The position numbers and the translations under genes were made by a program. The notes beneath the pieces are model-generated. The model saw only the letters and a program-made list of their open reading frames with translations. It was not told the DNA's origin and did no database searches. DNA of 64,000 nucleotides from Tenuibacillus multivorans (GTDB lineage Bacteria; Bacillota; Bacilli; Bacillales; Alkalibacillaceae): assembly GCF_900103915.1 (NCBI RefSeq), contig NZ_FNIG01000003.1, forward strand, positions 62,001 through 126,000, given 5' to 3'. Each line of letters opens with the position of its first letter. Position 1 is the stretch's first letter. Below, one piece after another: positions 17,756-26,469 of the stretch.

Positions 17756-17794
17756 GTTGGTTGATAATGTTCCTGCAAAAAGGAGGAGAAAGAC

Positions 17795-18037
17795 ATGCCA
17801 CGAGTGTTTCGAGGTTTAGCATTTTGGACAGGAATCTTTACGGCTATGTTCTACGCAGGTGGTATGATAGAACTATCCCTATTATTTTTAGCGCAAACAG
17901 TTTTCTTTTTAGGAATTGGATACTTAAATCTGTCCGAACGTCTTTATATGTATATTTTTGGCGCATACTTAACCGTTTTTATGGTCGGATTTACTTACTA
18001 TGTAACATTCCTCTTAGAACCAGGTTTTGCGCATTAA
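17795..18037 (+). CDS. yqgY: DUF2626 family membrane protein
   Basis: An 80-residue hydrophobic protein with three predicted membrane helices (about residues 8-26, 28-46 and 52-75) and almost no soluble part. It fits the DUF2626/YqgY family, which neighbours yqgX in bacilli; function unknown. AAAGGAGGAGAAAG precedes the ATG, a strong ribosome site. It is followed by a strong bidirectional terminator shared with yqgX. Confidence 0.85.
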   Translation: MPRVFRGLAFWTGIFTAMFYAGGMIELSLLFLAQTVFFLGIGYLNLSERLYMYIFGAYLTVFMVGFTYYVTFLLEPGFAH

Positions 18038-18087
18038 TGAAACTTACTAAATGGCTAAGCTTACATAGTGCCATAGTAAACGTATCG

Positions 18088-18121
18088 AAAAAGGATGACT
18101 CAAACGCGAGTCATCCTTTTT
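18088..18121. terminator. Bidirectional terminator between yqgY and yqgX
   Basis: AAAAAGGATGACTC pairs with GAGTCATCCTTTTT around a 6-base loop. A/T runs on both sides let it act on both strands. Confidence 0.93.
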
Positions 18122-18123
18122 GT

Positions 18124-18744
18124 TTATAAGAATGGATTGAGGTGTTTTTCTTCTTTGACTGTGGTTTTCGGGCCATGGCCAGGATAAACGATCGTCTCAT
18201 CCGGAAGTGATAAAATATTGTTTTCGATACTTTCTAACAGTTCTTCATGGTTACCAAACGGTAGATCTGTACGGCCAATCCCTCTTTGGAATAATGTATC
18301 TCCTGCGATAAGCATCTTGTCTTGACTAAACCAAAATGAAATACTTCCCGGTGAATGACCTGGCGTATATAGAATGTCGCATTCAAAACCGCTGATATCA
18401 TGTTTGCCTTCTTCTAAGGTATACTCTGGAGGCTTAGATGAGGCAATTTCCCCTACACCAAAGAGCTCTGAGCCATTTAATGATGAATCTGTCAGCCAAT
18501 CCTGCTCCGTTTCGTGCATATAAACAGGAATGTCATAATGGTGACGCAAACCATCTACAGCCCCAATATGATCAAAGTGAGCGTGTGTCAGCGCAATCGC
18601 TACAGGCTGTATTTGAGTTTCCTCTAAATATTGCTGCACCACTTCTTCATCCCCGCCCGGGTCGATAATTAATGCTTTACTTTGGGCGGATAATATGTAA
18701 CAATTCGTTCCAAGCATACCTAGGTTAAGAGAGTGAATGTTCAC
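18124..18744 (-). CDS. yqgX: Metallo-beta-lactamase fold hydrolase, glyoxalase II-like
   Basis: A 206-residue MBL-fold protein with the metal-binding motif THAHFDHIG (HxHxDH), a second His in YTPGHSPGS, an Asp in IAGDTLF and a C-terminal His in YPGHGPKT: a complete two-metal site. Related proteins are hydroxyacylglutathione hydrolase-like thioesterases; the true substrate in bacilli, which lack glutathione, is uncertain. The start is GTG at 18744 with GGGGGAA 8 bases upstream. Position matches B. subtilis yqgX. Confidence 0.9.
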   Translation of the reverse strand: MNIHSLNLGMLGTNCYILSAQSKALIIDPGGDEEVVQQYLEETQIQPVAIALTHAHFDHIGAVDGLRHHYDIPVYMHETEQDWLTDSSLNGSELFGVGEIASSKPPEYTLEEGKHDISGFECDILYTPGHSPGSISFWFSQDKMLIAGDTLFQRGIGRTDLPFGNHEELLESIENNILSLPDETIVYPGHGPKTTVKEEKHLNPFL

Positions 18745-18891
18745 AAAAAGTTCCCCCTTTTCGCATTTGATTTTTCTTTAAATCACTCGACAGTATTATT
18801 TTTTTTGTATAAAATATACTAAGTATGATACGTCAAATAATAACAAACATGTATGATGGAAGGATAACATAATTCAAGGAGGCAACAACAT

Positions 18892-19065
18892 ATGGTACTA
18901 GGTATTATTCTTTTCTTTGTGGCGATATTGAGTTTATTTGCTGTATTTAGAGAGCTTAAAAATCGTAATGTCTTAGCTATTCTATTTGCAGGCGCATCAA
19001 CTGCTGTATTTGGATGGTTTTCAGTCATGACTATTATGCATGCATTGTTCCCAGATTCATTTTAA
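18892..19065 (+). CDS. yqgW: DUF2759 family small membrane protein
   Basis: A 57-residue open reading frame starting MVLGIILFFVAILSLF with two predicted helices (about 2-18 and 26-50) separated by a short charged loop (RELKNRN). AAGGAGG lies 8 bases before the ATG, and the gene is followed by a good terminator, so it is very likely real. It matches the DUF2759/YqgW proteins next to yqgX and yqgY. Function unknown. Confidence 0.82.
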   Translation: MVLGIILFFVAILSLFAVFRELKNRNVLAILFAGASTAVFGWFSVMTIMHALFPDSF

Positions 19066-19072
19066 GTTACTT

Positions 19073-19113
19073 GAACGGTTAACATCATTTGAGTTAACCG
19101 TTCTTTATTTTTT
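19073..19113. terminator. Terminator between yqgW and fetB
   Basis: GAACGGTTAAC pairs with GTTAACCGTTC around a 9-base loop, followed by tttatttttt on the plus strand. It overlaps the 3' end of the convergent fetB. Confidence 0.88.
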
Positions 19114-19873
19114 GAAAATCAACTAACTGCATGTTTTGATTATAGAAAAATCGATACATCACCATCGACACTATGATTGCGCTAAGTGACACGGATGAGA
19201 AAATACTAATTGAAATAACGAGTTGATATTTAATGGCTACAATCGGTTCTATCCCACCTAATATTAAGCCTGTCATCATACCTGGAAGTTGCACGAGGCC
19301 AATCGTCTTCAACTGATCAATATTTGGTATTAAAGCTGCATTCAGCGTTCGCCTGACCGTTAAATGAGAGGCCTGTTTAGGTGTTGCCCCTAAAGATAAA
19401 GCAGCTAAAATTTTACCATGATTGGTTTCAAATTCTGATTTCATTCTCTCAAGAGACAATCCCATCGCAACCATACTATTTCCAATAACCATACCACTCA
19501 TTGGAATAATCTCTTCAGGCGTAAACGACACCATATCAAAACTCAACCACAGTGCCAGTACAATAATTTCTATCGTTATTAACCCGACCAAAACCGTCAT
19601 AAAAACATTGGGCAATTCCTTCCCTTTTTTTCGTGCGTGGAAAGTCGCTATCGTAATCATGACACTTAGCATAATCGGTATACCTATGAGTGGCTTTAAA
19701 TTAAATAAATACGTTAGTATTAAGCCGATTAGGAATAATTGGATTGCTCCTCTAATCGAAGACCAAAGGATATCCTTTTTTAAACCTAATTGATAAAAAT
19801 ATGAAATCGTGAATGGAATCATGACAAAGACAATTAGGACAAGTAATGAAAAGTTTGAAACGTCGCGTTCCAT
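19094..19873 (-). CDS. fetB: UPF0014 family ABC exporter permease (FetB-like)
   Basis: A 259-residue polytopic protein with about seven membrane helices and the family core MSGMVIGNSMVAMGLSLERM plus LPGMMTGLILGG. E. coli FetB, with FetA, exports iron and protects from oxidative stress; that substrate is only a possibility here. It lies 8 bp downstream of its ATPase gene fetA, forming a two-gene transporter operon. The start is ATG with AGGAGG upstream. Confidence 0.87.
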   Translation of the reverse strand: MERDVSNFSLLVLIVFVMIPFTISYFYQLGLKKDILWSSIRGAIQLFLIGLILTYLFNLKPLIGIPIMLSVMITIATFHARKKGKELPNVFMTVLVGLITIEIIVLALWLSFDMVSFTPEEIIPMSGMVIGNSMVAMGLSLERMKSEFETNHGKILAALSLGATPKQASHLTVRRTLNAALIPNIDQLKTIGLVQLPGMMTGLILGGIEPIVAIKYQLVISISIFSSVSLSAIIVSMVMYRFFYNQNMQLVDFQKIKNG

Positions 19874-19881
19874 AAAACCTC

Positions 19882-20583
19882 CTAGTTTACATTAATAAAT
19901 TTTTGTAGTTCGTCAGTTTTTGGTTGGTCAAACATACCTGGCAAATCTCCCTCTTCTTTTATCATGCCATCTGCTAAAAAGAGCCCTCTCGTACCCAGTC
20001 TTTTGGCCTGATGTAAGTTATGCGTAACCATAATAGTTGTTAAGGCTTTACTATCCATTAATGTCATCAAATCTTCTTCAATTGATTCAATATTTTGATC
20101 ATCTAAAGCGCTTGTAGGCTCATCCAATAATAAAATTTCAGGTTGATTCGCTAAGGTTCGAGCCAGGGAGACTCTTTGCTTTTCCCCCCCTGATAAATCA
20201 TCAACAGGTTTATCTAAGTATTCTTTCGGTAAATTGACATAATCTAAAAGCTTATCTTCATTCCCACTCTGCCATTCATCAAAAAGTGAAGGCCCATATT
20301 TGAGGTTGTCCAACACCGTTTCAGGAAACAAATAGGGATACTGAAGCACAATTCCATTTTTTTTACGTAGCTGCGGAATATCATAAGAATCAATCGGCTC
20401 ACCATAGTAAAAAATCTGCCCACTGTCTGGGTCTTCTAAACGGTTGAATAAATGGAGCAAGGTTGATTTTCCAGAGCCCGAAGGACCAAATATCATGATT
20501 CGTTCGCCTTTTTGAATCGATAAATTAATATCTTTTAAAACCCGTTTTCTCACATGTTTTAAATCGAAAATTGATTCCGCCAT
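19882..20583 (-). CDS. fetA: ABC transporter ATP-binding protein (FetA-like)
   Basis: A 233-residue ABC ATPase with Walker A GPSGSGKST, signature LSGGEKQR, Walker B LLLDEPTSALD and switch His in VTHNLHQ. The Q-loop is in IVLQYPYLFP. Together with FetB it makes a half-transporter pair resembling the FetAB putative iron exporter. GGAGC precedes the ATG at 20583. Assignment as FetA rests on pairing with the UPF0014 permease. Confidence 0.88.
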   Translation of the reverse strand: MAESIFDLKHVRKRVLKDINLSIQKGERIMIFGPSGSGKSTLLHLFNRLEDPDSGQIFYYGEPIDSYDIPQLRKKNGIVLQYPYLFPETVLDNLKYGPSLFDEWQSGNEDKLLDYVNLPKEYLDKPVDDLSGGEKQRVSLARTLANQPEILLLDEPTSALDDQNIESIEEDLMTLMDSKALTTIMVTHNLHQAKRLGTRGLFLADGMIKEEGDLPGMFDQPKTDELQKFINVN

Positions 20584-20626
20584 TATAGTCGCTCCAATGC
20601 TTAAGTTTCTTATAAGTAAACATACT

Positions 20627-20660
20627 AAAAAAAGGAGAGCTACTCAACTCGCAGCTCTCC
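20627..20660 (-). terminator. Terminator of the LTA synthase gene
   Basis: On the minus strand GGAGAGCT pairs with AGCTCTCC around an 11-base loop, followed by TTTTTTT. Confidence 0.88.
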
Positions 20661-20668
20661 AGTATTAT

Positions 20669-22570
20669 TTACTCATCTTCCTCTTTTTTAATTTCGCCAC
20701 TCTCGAAATCGTAAAATCTTAATAAATCGCCGTAAATAATTTCATCAGAATAATTTAACTCTTTCATGGCTTTTTCTCTAATTGGATCACATTTCGTTTC
20801 GTCAACTTGTTCTCCAGTGCCATGCTCATAGCAAACACCAGCAGCATAAACATAGTCCTTGCCGACGACCCGACCATCTCTAAAGGCGATAAAGTCTTTA
20901 CGATCCTCTTCTGAAGCAAACAAGTTATTACCGAAAATAATATCCTCTTGCTTTTCAATACCTAAGAAATTTAATATTGTTGGCTTATAGTCAATTTGAC
21001 CTGTTAATGTCGAAATCGTGCGATCATCCTCATGTCCTGGAATATGAATTAACAATGGCACTCTTTGGAGTAATGCATCATCATATGCTGTAATTTCTTT
21101 ACCCAAATATTCACCTAAAGCTTCATTATGATAAGACGGTACACCGTAATGGTCTCCAGTAATAATGAAAATGGTATCATCATACAAGCCTTCTCGTTTC
21201 ATTTTTTTCATAAACTGTTCGACAGCTTCATCAGAATAACGTACGGTTTGGAAGTATTGATTTAACGTATTTGAATCAGATTCATATGGTTCTAACGTTG
21301 CTTCCTCTTCTGGTATATCGAATGGGAAGTGATTCGTTAATGTGATAAATTTAGCATAATAAGGGTCTTCTTGCTCCTTAAGGATATCAATTGATTGATC
21401 GAAGAACATCTTATCATTAAGACCCCAACCGATAACATCTTCTTTCTCGAACTCAAACGATTCGACATCGAAAAATTCATCATATCCCAGTGTTTCGTAC
21501 ATCACATTACGGTTCCAAAAGCTAGCATTATTAGCATGGAACACATAAGAGTTATATCCCTTTTCATTCTTTATAATTTCAGGTAACGCAAAATATTCAT
21601 TTTGTGCATGTGTGAAAAACGCTGCACTGTTAGGTAAAGGATATAAACTATTATCCATTAAAAATTCATGGTCTGAGGTTTTGCCTAAAGCTGTTTGGTG
21701 ATAATAATTATCAAAGTAATAACTATCTTTAATTAAATCATTCAGGAATGGTGTCACCTCTTCACCATGTAGCGTCCGATTAATGACAAAGTCTTGTAGA
21801 GACTCCACCGAAATGTGAACAATATTTTTTCCCTCAGCAATACCCTCTAAATTAATTGGTTCATCAGGTTTTTGCTTTTGTTCATCCTGAACGCTTCTTT
21901 TAACGTATTTTTCTATTTCACTAAATTCGGAACCATCCGCAAAAATACGTTTTGATTGAGTTGATGCTGTTATGAACGCATCATAAGCATGAAAAGTATA
22001 TATTCCAACGTTTTTAACTAAATATTCTCGGTCAAAACCGCGCTTAAATAAAAGTGGTCGTTCAATTTCGGCTAAAGCTAAATTTAGCACTAACACAGAA
22101 CATGCCACTAAAGCAATTCGTCGTTTAAAAACTTTAGAATAGCTTTTAATCGAAAATATTTCCTTCTTACTTAAACCAAAGATTAAGATGACATCTAAGA
22201 TCAAAAAGATATCAACAAATTTAACAAGCGAAATTAAACTTGTACCCAAGTCACCAGCGTTATTCACTTGAAACAATGTAGGTAACGTTATGAAATCTGT
22301 AAAATTACGGTAATACATTAAATTAGCAAGTAAAATAAACGTTAAAACGACTGAGGTTATTAATATAAATTTCCTTTGCCTTTTACTTTTCAACCAAGCC
22401 GCAATTGAAAAAATAAAAAAGCTAAAGGCGAAAGCATTTATAAAAAGGATGATTTCCTGAAATAACGATTCAATTGATAAATTAAAATAAAACCGATACA
22501 CCATATATGTTTTCAAGCCAACTAATACAGCTGCTATGATAAACAATGGTACACGTTTTAAACGTTCCAT
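20669..22570 (-). CDS. yqgS: Lipoteichoic acid synthase family protein
   Basis: LtaS-type polyglycerolphosphate polymerase, 633 residues. Five N-terminal membrane helices (to about residue 195) lead to an extracellular sulfatase-fold domain with the catalytic Thr in LGKTSDHEF, metal-binding Glu in HISVESLQDF, and Asp-His in IITGDHYG. It uses phosphatidylglycerol to build lipoteichoic acid on the cell surface. Bacilli usually carry several paralogues; position corresponds to B. subtilis yqgS, so it may be an accessory synthase or primase. Start ATG at 22570 has GGAGG 8 bases upstream, better than the ATG at 22585, which overlaps that site. Confidence 0.93.
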   Translation of the reverse strand: MERLKRVPLFIIAAVLVGLKTYMVYRFYFNLSIESLFQEIILFINAFAFSFFIFSIAAWLKSKRQRKFILITSVVLTFILLANLMYYRNFTDFITLPTLFQVNNAGDLGTSLISLVKFVDIFLILDVILIFGLSKKEIFSIKSYSKVFKRRIALVACSVLVLNLALAEIERPLLFKRGFDREYLVKNVGIYTFHAYDAFITASTQSKRIFADGSEFSEIEKYVKRSVQDEQKQKPDEPINLEGIAEGKNIVHISVESLQDFVINRTLHGEEVTPFLNDLIKDSYYFDNYYHQTALGKTSDHEFLMDNSLYPLPNSAAFFTHAQNEYFALPEIIKNEKGYNSYVFHANNASFWNRNVMYETLGYDEFFDVESFEFEKEDVIGWGLNDKMFFDQSIDILKEQEDPYYAKFITLTNHFPFDIPEEEATLEPYESDSNTLNQYFQTVRYSDEAVEQFMKKMKREGLYDDTIFIITGDHYGVPSYHNEALGEYLGKEITAYDDALLQRVPLLIHIPGHEDDRTISTLTGQIDYKPTILNFLGIEKQEDIIFGNNLFASEEDRKDFIAFRDGRVVGKDYVYAAGVCYEHGTGEQVDETKCDPIREKAMKELNYSDEIIYGDLLRFYDFESGEIKKEEDE

Positions 22571-22704
22571 GTTATGGTCCTCCATTTATATTCATTCTCT
22601 CTCTCCCATTATTAGACGTTTACGAGAAAGAAAAGTTTCAATAAAAACATATTATTATAAAACATACCCCTAAAACAATGTATTATAACGCCTATTTTTC
22701 ATTT

Positions 22705-22896
22705 TTATACTAGGTCTTTTTTCTCTTTTTTTATAATAAGAAGTGCTTGCTTATATTCTTCCCCACTAATCAGTCGATTTTCAAATAATGATTTTAATTC
22801 TTCCTCCATTAATAATAAATCTGAGGATCGATCACCGACATAGACAAATACACCAAATCGTTTTAATAAATGTCTTACATCCAATATATTTTGCAT
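22705..22896 (-). CDS. yqgQ: YqgQ family protein
   Basis: A 63-residue soluble protein (MQNILDVRHLLKRFGVFVYVGDR...) of the YqgQ/DUF910 family, whose fold is a small three-helix bundle suggested to bind nucleic acid. It follows gluP by 11 bp, an order kept in bacilli. The start is ATG at 22896 with GGGTG five bases upstream. Role unknown. Confidence 0.85.
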   Translation of the reverse strand: MQNILDVRHLLKRFGVFVYVGDRSSDLLLMEEELKSLFENRLISGEEYKQALLIIKKEKKDLV

Positions 22897-22907
22897 ATTT
22901 TCACCCA

Positions 22908-24455
22908 CTATGACAAATCGTTCAATTCCTGATACATGTCCTTAATTTGCTGATTGTCTGGTGCAAGTTCAAAGGCTTTTTGTATATGCGTTTTAGCTTG
23001 TTTCAAATTGTTTTCCTTGATATAGATAATCCCTAAGTTGTAATAGGCATCTGTGAAATTTGGATTAATCTCAATCGTTTGGATTAAATCCTCCTTCGCA
23101 GAATCTATATTTGCAAGTCGAATATGAGCTATCGAACGATAAAAGAACAAATAATCCTTTTCCAGGCCTGATTGAAGAGGTTTTTCAAGTATATCCAATA
23201 CCCTATCGTATTCTCCCTCTTCTAAATAGTGATATGATAAACTCCCAAGTGTTTCTGGGTTTGCTGAAGAATGGGCTTGTTTAGTACCGATCGTAAACAT
23301 ACTCCCCATCAATATCAAAATTAGGATAAAAGCAATACCTTGCTTAAACATGGCCCTTTTATTAGGCAAATGAACGATTTGCGATGCTATAAATCCACCA
23401 ATTAAACCACCAATATGGGCACCGTTATCAATTTGAGGAACCATTAATCCAAACACAATATTAATCCCAATGACAACAAGGACGTCGACTCCCATTGTTC
23501 GAAAAAATATTTCCTTATGATGCATACCAAAAAATAAAAGAGCACCAAATAGACCAAATATAGCACCCGATGCACCAGCTGCAACTGAATCGTTTGTTGC
23601 ATAGCTGGCTAACCCACCAAATATACCTGCAACCATATAAATAAAAAAGAAACGTGGCGTATCATATATTCGCTCGGTTAAATCGCCGAGATAATATAAC
23701 GCAACCATATTCATCAGTATGTGAAGGAATCCAATATGCAAGAACATGGAGGTGATAATTCTCCACCATTCACCATCTGCAATGGCAGGGTTAAATTTAG
23801 CCCCCCATTCAATTAAATTGGGAACATTCGTACTACTACCGTTCATTTCTAATAACAAGAAAACCAATACATTAATCCCGAGTAATAGGTAGGTCAAACG
23901 CGGCTTTCCGCGTTGAAAAACATCACGAAACTCTCGCTGCTTTTTATATAAATCAGCCTGTATTTTTTGCTCCAAATACATGGTTTGACGTTCTTGCTCA
24001 TCAATCGATGGATGTTTAGATAATAAATCCGGATTCCCCTCGTTGATATTTTGAATTAACCTATTCCATTCATTCTCTCGTTCATGTTGATCCAAATAAT
24101 AAATAGCAACGTCTACAGCTTTTTTACTTTTGATAGGTGTTGTTGTTTTAAAACGCTCCCAATCATCAACAGGGACTAAATCAGAAATATAAATAAAATG
24201 AATATGAACCTCTTTACCTTTCATCAATTGTCTTTGACGTAGTAAAGATGATACACGTTGTTCAATATCACGTTTTAAATGATTAGACCAGTCAAATGTT
24301 TGGCGTTTGAAACGCAAAACACGATTCACCCGGTTTTCATATTTTTGCAGAATATATTCATCACGATTTTTTGATATATATATGACCTCATATCGGTGTT
24401 GTTCGATATAATGATTAACAGCGCTTAATAATGTATATTGTTCAGTGACAAACAA
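22908..24455 (-). CDS. gluP: Rhomboid intramembrane serine protease with TPR tail
   Basis: A 515-residue protein: an N-terminal soluble domain (about residues 1-180), a rhomboid membrane domain (about 185-385) with catalytic Ser in GASGAIFG and His in NGAHIGGLIGG, and C-terminal TPR repeats (about 400-510; e.g. DAYYNLGIIYIKENN). B. subtilis YqgP/GluP cleaves membrane proteins such as the Mg transporter MgtE together with FtsH; the same role is plausible. The start appears to be TTG at 24455, with AGGAG 8 bases upstream. Upstream of yqgQ in the same operon. Confidence 0.94.
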   Translation of the reverse strand: MFVTEQYTLLSAVNHYIEQHRYEVIYISKNRDEYILQKYENRVNRVLRFKRQTFDWSNHLKRDIEQRVSSLLRQRQLMKGKEVHIHFIYISDLVPVDDWERFKTTTPIKSKKAVDVAIYYLDQHERENEWNRLIQNINEGNPDLLSKHPSIDEQERQTMYLEQKIQADLYKKQREFRDVFQRGKPRLTYLLLGINVLVFLLLEMNGSSTNVPNLIEWGAKFNPAIADGEWWRIITSMFLHIGFLHILMNMVALYYLGDLTERIYDTPRFFFIYMVAGIFGGLASYATNDSVAAGASGAIFGLFGALLFFGMHHKEIFFRTMGVDVLVVIGINIVFGLMVPQIDNGAHIGGLIGGFIASQIVHLPNKRAMFKQGIAFILILILMGSMFTIGTKQAHSSANPETLGSLSYHYLEEGEYDRVLDILEKPLQSGLEKDYLFFYRSIAHIRLANIDSAKEDLIQTIEINPNFTDAYYNLGIIYIKENNLKQAKTHIQKAFELAPDNQQIKDMYQELNDLS

Positions 24456-24516
24456 AATAACAACTCCTATTCGCGTTCAACACAACCTACATACATATTT
24501 ATTATCAATATGTCGT

Positions 24517-25068
24517 TTAATTCGTTATGATATGAGCAATCTCTTCATAATTTAATTGGCTAGTTAAGTCATATTCTCCTAATTGTATGTCTCGACTATA
24601 ACGATTCTGTTCTAAAAACTGATTAAACTCGTCTGCATTAGATATAATATCCGCTTCTGCCAATTCATTAGCAATATCAATAGATGTCATACCACTCTCA
24701 ATTATAAGAGTAAATGTATGCGTTGTTTCAGTATTCTGATCTAGATCTTCTACTTCATCTTGCTCTGTATTTTCTGGTTCATCATCGACTTCTTGTTCTT
24801 CCTGCTCTTCTAATTGACTTTGAAGTTGTTCAACTTTATTTTGAAGCTGCTTATTCTCAACCTGTATTTCTTCATAACTCGTTGAAGTTACAACGGCATA
24901 GTCTTCTTCCTCTAAAAAGGCTTGAGCTGTTTCAACCGTTAAAGATGATGATTCTTCATTGGCTGATTCGCTCTGGACTGGTTCGCTATTCCCTATAAAA
25001 AAAACTATACCGATAATGGTTGTAGTCGTTAGTATTCCTAAAGCAAAAGATTGTACAACAGTTCGCAT
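24517..25068 (-). CDS. Membrane-anchored coiled-coil protein with MltG-like (YceG) N-domain fold, no catalytic domain
   Basis: A 183-residue protein: an N-terminal membrane helix (about 8-26), an acidic stretch with a Gln/Glu-rich coiled coil (about 65-110), then a C-terminal domain of about 60 residues (FTLIIESGMTSIDIANELAEADII...) resembling the LysM-like N-terminal part of MltG endolytic transglycosylases. The catalytic YceG domain with its Glu is missing, so it is not a transglycosylase on its own. It could bind peptidoglycan or regulate cell-wall enzymes. AAAGGGG precedes the ATG. I recognise the domain resemblance but no named gene. Confidence 0.7.
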   Translation of the reverse strand: MRTVVQSFALGILTTTTIIGIVFFIGNSEPVQSESANEESSSLTVETAQAFLEEEDYAVVTSTSYEEIQVENKQLQNKVEQLQSQLEEQEEQEVDDEPENTEQDEVEDLDQNTETTHTFTLIIESGMTSIDIANELAEADIISNADEFNQFLEQNRYSRDIQLGEYDLTSQLNYEEIAHIITN

Positions 25069-25096
25069 GCTGTATATTCCCCTTTTTAATCATTGA

Positions 25097-25483
25097 TTAC
25101 TTAAATGATTCATTTTTGTTTCTTTGGTTAACAATCACACGTATATCTTCTTGTCTCAACCCTGTTTTCTCTTCAATTTGATCCAGTGTATAATCTTGCT
25201 CATATAACGCCTTAACATTTTTAACTATCGCTGGTTCTTTATCAGCTTCTTTTTGTTGTTGCTCCTTCATATGTTGTCGTAAATTTGTTAAATCCATCGG
25301 GTCTGTTAATAATTCTTCCTCTAATACTTTTATTTTATTTTTGAGAACATAACCATCCTGTAACGTCGAGATGGACAACTGGTCAATCTGTTTTTCTAAT
25401 TCGTCAAACCGATTATGTAAGAAAAATGATATGATGAATAAAACGAGCCCAACGACAAATAATGATGTTATAACATAAATCAA
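25097..25483 (-). CDS. Uncharacterised protein: membrane helix, coiled coil, HTH-like tail
   Basis: A 128-residue protein with one N-terminal membrane helix (about 3-22), a coiled-coil region (about 24-100) and a C-terminal helix-turn-helix-like segment (YTLDQIEEKTGLRQEDIRVIVNQRN). The architecture recalls SwrB-type cytoplasmic scaffold proteins, though this is weak. The start is TTG at 25483, 7 bases after GAGAGGTG; there is no good ATG. It is 28 bp upstream of the MltG-like gene, suggesting a common transcript and a shared envelope role. Confidence 0.65.
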   Translation of the reverse strand: MIYVITSLFVVGLVLFIISFFLHNRFDELEKQIDQLSISTLQDGYVLKNKIKVLEEELLTDPMDLTNLRQHMKEQQQKEADKEPAIVKNVKALYEQDYTLDQIEEKTGLRQEDIRVIVNQRNKNESFK

Positions 25484-25581
25484 TGTTTTTCACCTCTCAA
25501 CCAACATTCTAGTAAATAGTTTAACATTAACTATTTTGAAAGAGAATGCTTTTATTTTACATATTCATGGCGATTTCGTTC

Positions 25582-25610
25582 TTGAATAATTAGTCGACAT
25601 TTGGTATGAT
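25582..25610 (+). promoter_or_regulatory. Promoter of rpmG
   Basis: TTGAAT (25582-25587), 17-bp spacer, TATGAT (25605-25610); rpmG begins 45 bp downstream. Confidence 0.75.
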
Positions 25611-25654
25611 GATGTAGTCAAAATTGATTGTAATGCAGAAATGGAGGGAGTCAC

Positions 25655-25804
25655 ATGCGTGTACAAGTCACGTTAGCATGTACTGAATGTGGTGATCGTA
25701 ATTATGACACTACTAAAAATAAACGGACGAATACTGAACGTATTGAAATGAAAAAATATTGCCCAAGAGAGAAAACTCATACGCTACACCGTGAGACAAA
25801 ATAA
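25655..25804 (+). CDS. rpmG: 50S ribosomal protein L33
   Basis: A 49-residue protein, [19 protein letters not shown]..., ending [15 protein letters not shown]. This is the RpmGA type of L33: the first CxxC pair (CTEC) is present but the second is reduced to a single Cys (CPREK), as in B. subtilis RpmGA. A basic, RNA-binding component of the large ribosomal subunit near the E site. AATGGAGGG precedes the ATG. Same order as B. subtilis, upstream of yqgN. Confidence 0.96.
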   Translation: MRVQVTLACTECGDRNYDTTKNKRTNTERIEMKKYCPREKTHTLHRETK

Positions 25805-25831
25805 GCAGTAGGGATTACCTGCTGTTTTTTT
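25804..25831 (+). terminator. Terminator-like hairpin after rpmG
   Basis: AGCAG pairs with CTGCT, with a short inner TA/TA pairing and a bulge, followed by TTTTTTT. It would separate rpmG from yqgN; partial read-through is likely. Confidence 0.6.
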
Positions 25832-25856
25832 GTTATGAAATTATTCGGGGGAGTAG

Positions 25857-26438
25857 ATGATAGGAATGTACAAAGATACTTTTCGAGTCCTTAGCAAACG
25901 AATATTAAAGCATATTCCAAAGCAAGAGAAAAAGCAATATGCTGAAGAAATTACAACCCAATTATTACTTTCGGAATGGTGGGTTCGTGCTGAAGTAATC
26001 GCTATCACGGTTGCGAGAGAGATTGAACTTGATACGATGCCCATAATAGAAAAGGCTTGGAAACAGGATAAAACAGTTGTCATTCCTAAATGCTACCCTG
26101 ATGAAGATAACACCATGCGTTTTTATCAATTCACAAATAAAAATGAACTTGAAAATGTCTTTTTAGATTTATATGAACCGAAAGAAGACCCGAAAAAACT
26201 CGTATCGTCACAAGACATCGATTTAATCATCGTTCCTGGTCTTCTATTTGATTACCAAGGTTATCGAATTGGTTACGGTGGTGGGTACTACGATCGTTTC
26301 TTAACTAGTTATAATCAAGATAAAATCTCAATCGCGATGGAACTACAGTTAGTTAAACATGTACCACATGAAGTTTTCGACCTTCCTGTTGATGCTGTGA
26401 TTACTGAAAAAAACATATACAAAAATCCTGATATATAA
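25857..26438 (+). CDS. yqgN: 5-formyltetrahydrofolate cyclo-ligase
   Basis: It uses ATP to convert 5-formyl-THF into 5,10-methenyl-THF. The 193-residue product has the family signature GYRIGYGGGYYDRFL and the nucleotide-contact RILKHIPKQEKK region. This sits in folate metabolism together with gcvT earlier in the window. Two ATGs are possible (25857, 25866); GGGGGAG lies just before the first. B. subtilis yqgN has the same neighbour rpmG. Confidence 0.92.
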   Translation: MIGMYKDTFRVLSKRILKHIPKQEKKQYAEEITTQLLLSEWWVRAEVIAITVAREIELDTMPIIEKAWKQDKTVVIPKCYPDEDNTMRFYQFTNKNELENVFLDLYEPKEDPKKLVSSQDIDLIIVPGLLFDYQGYRIGYGGGYYDRFLTSYNQDKISIAMELQLVKHVPHEVFDLPVDAVITEKNIYKNPDI

Positions 26439-26466
26439 AAACAGCTATGGTCCTCATAGCTGTTTT
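26438..26466. terminator. Bidirectional terminator between yqgN and pbpA
   Basis: AAACAGCTATG pairs with CATAGCTGTTT around a 5-base loop, with A and T runs on either side. Confidence 0.9.
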
Positions 26467-26469
26467 AGT

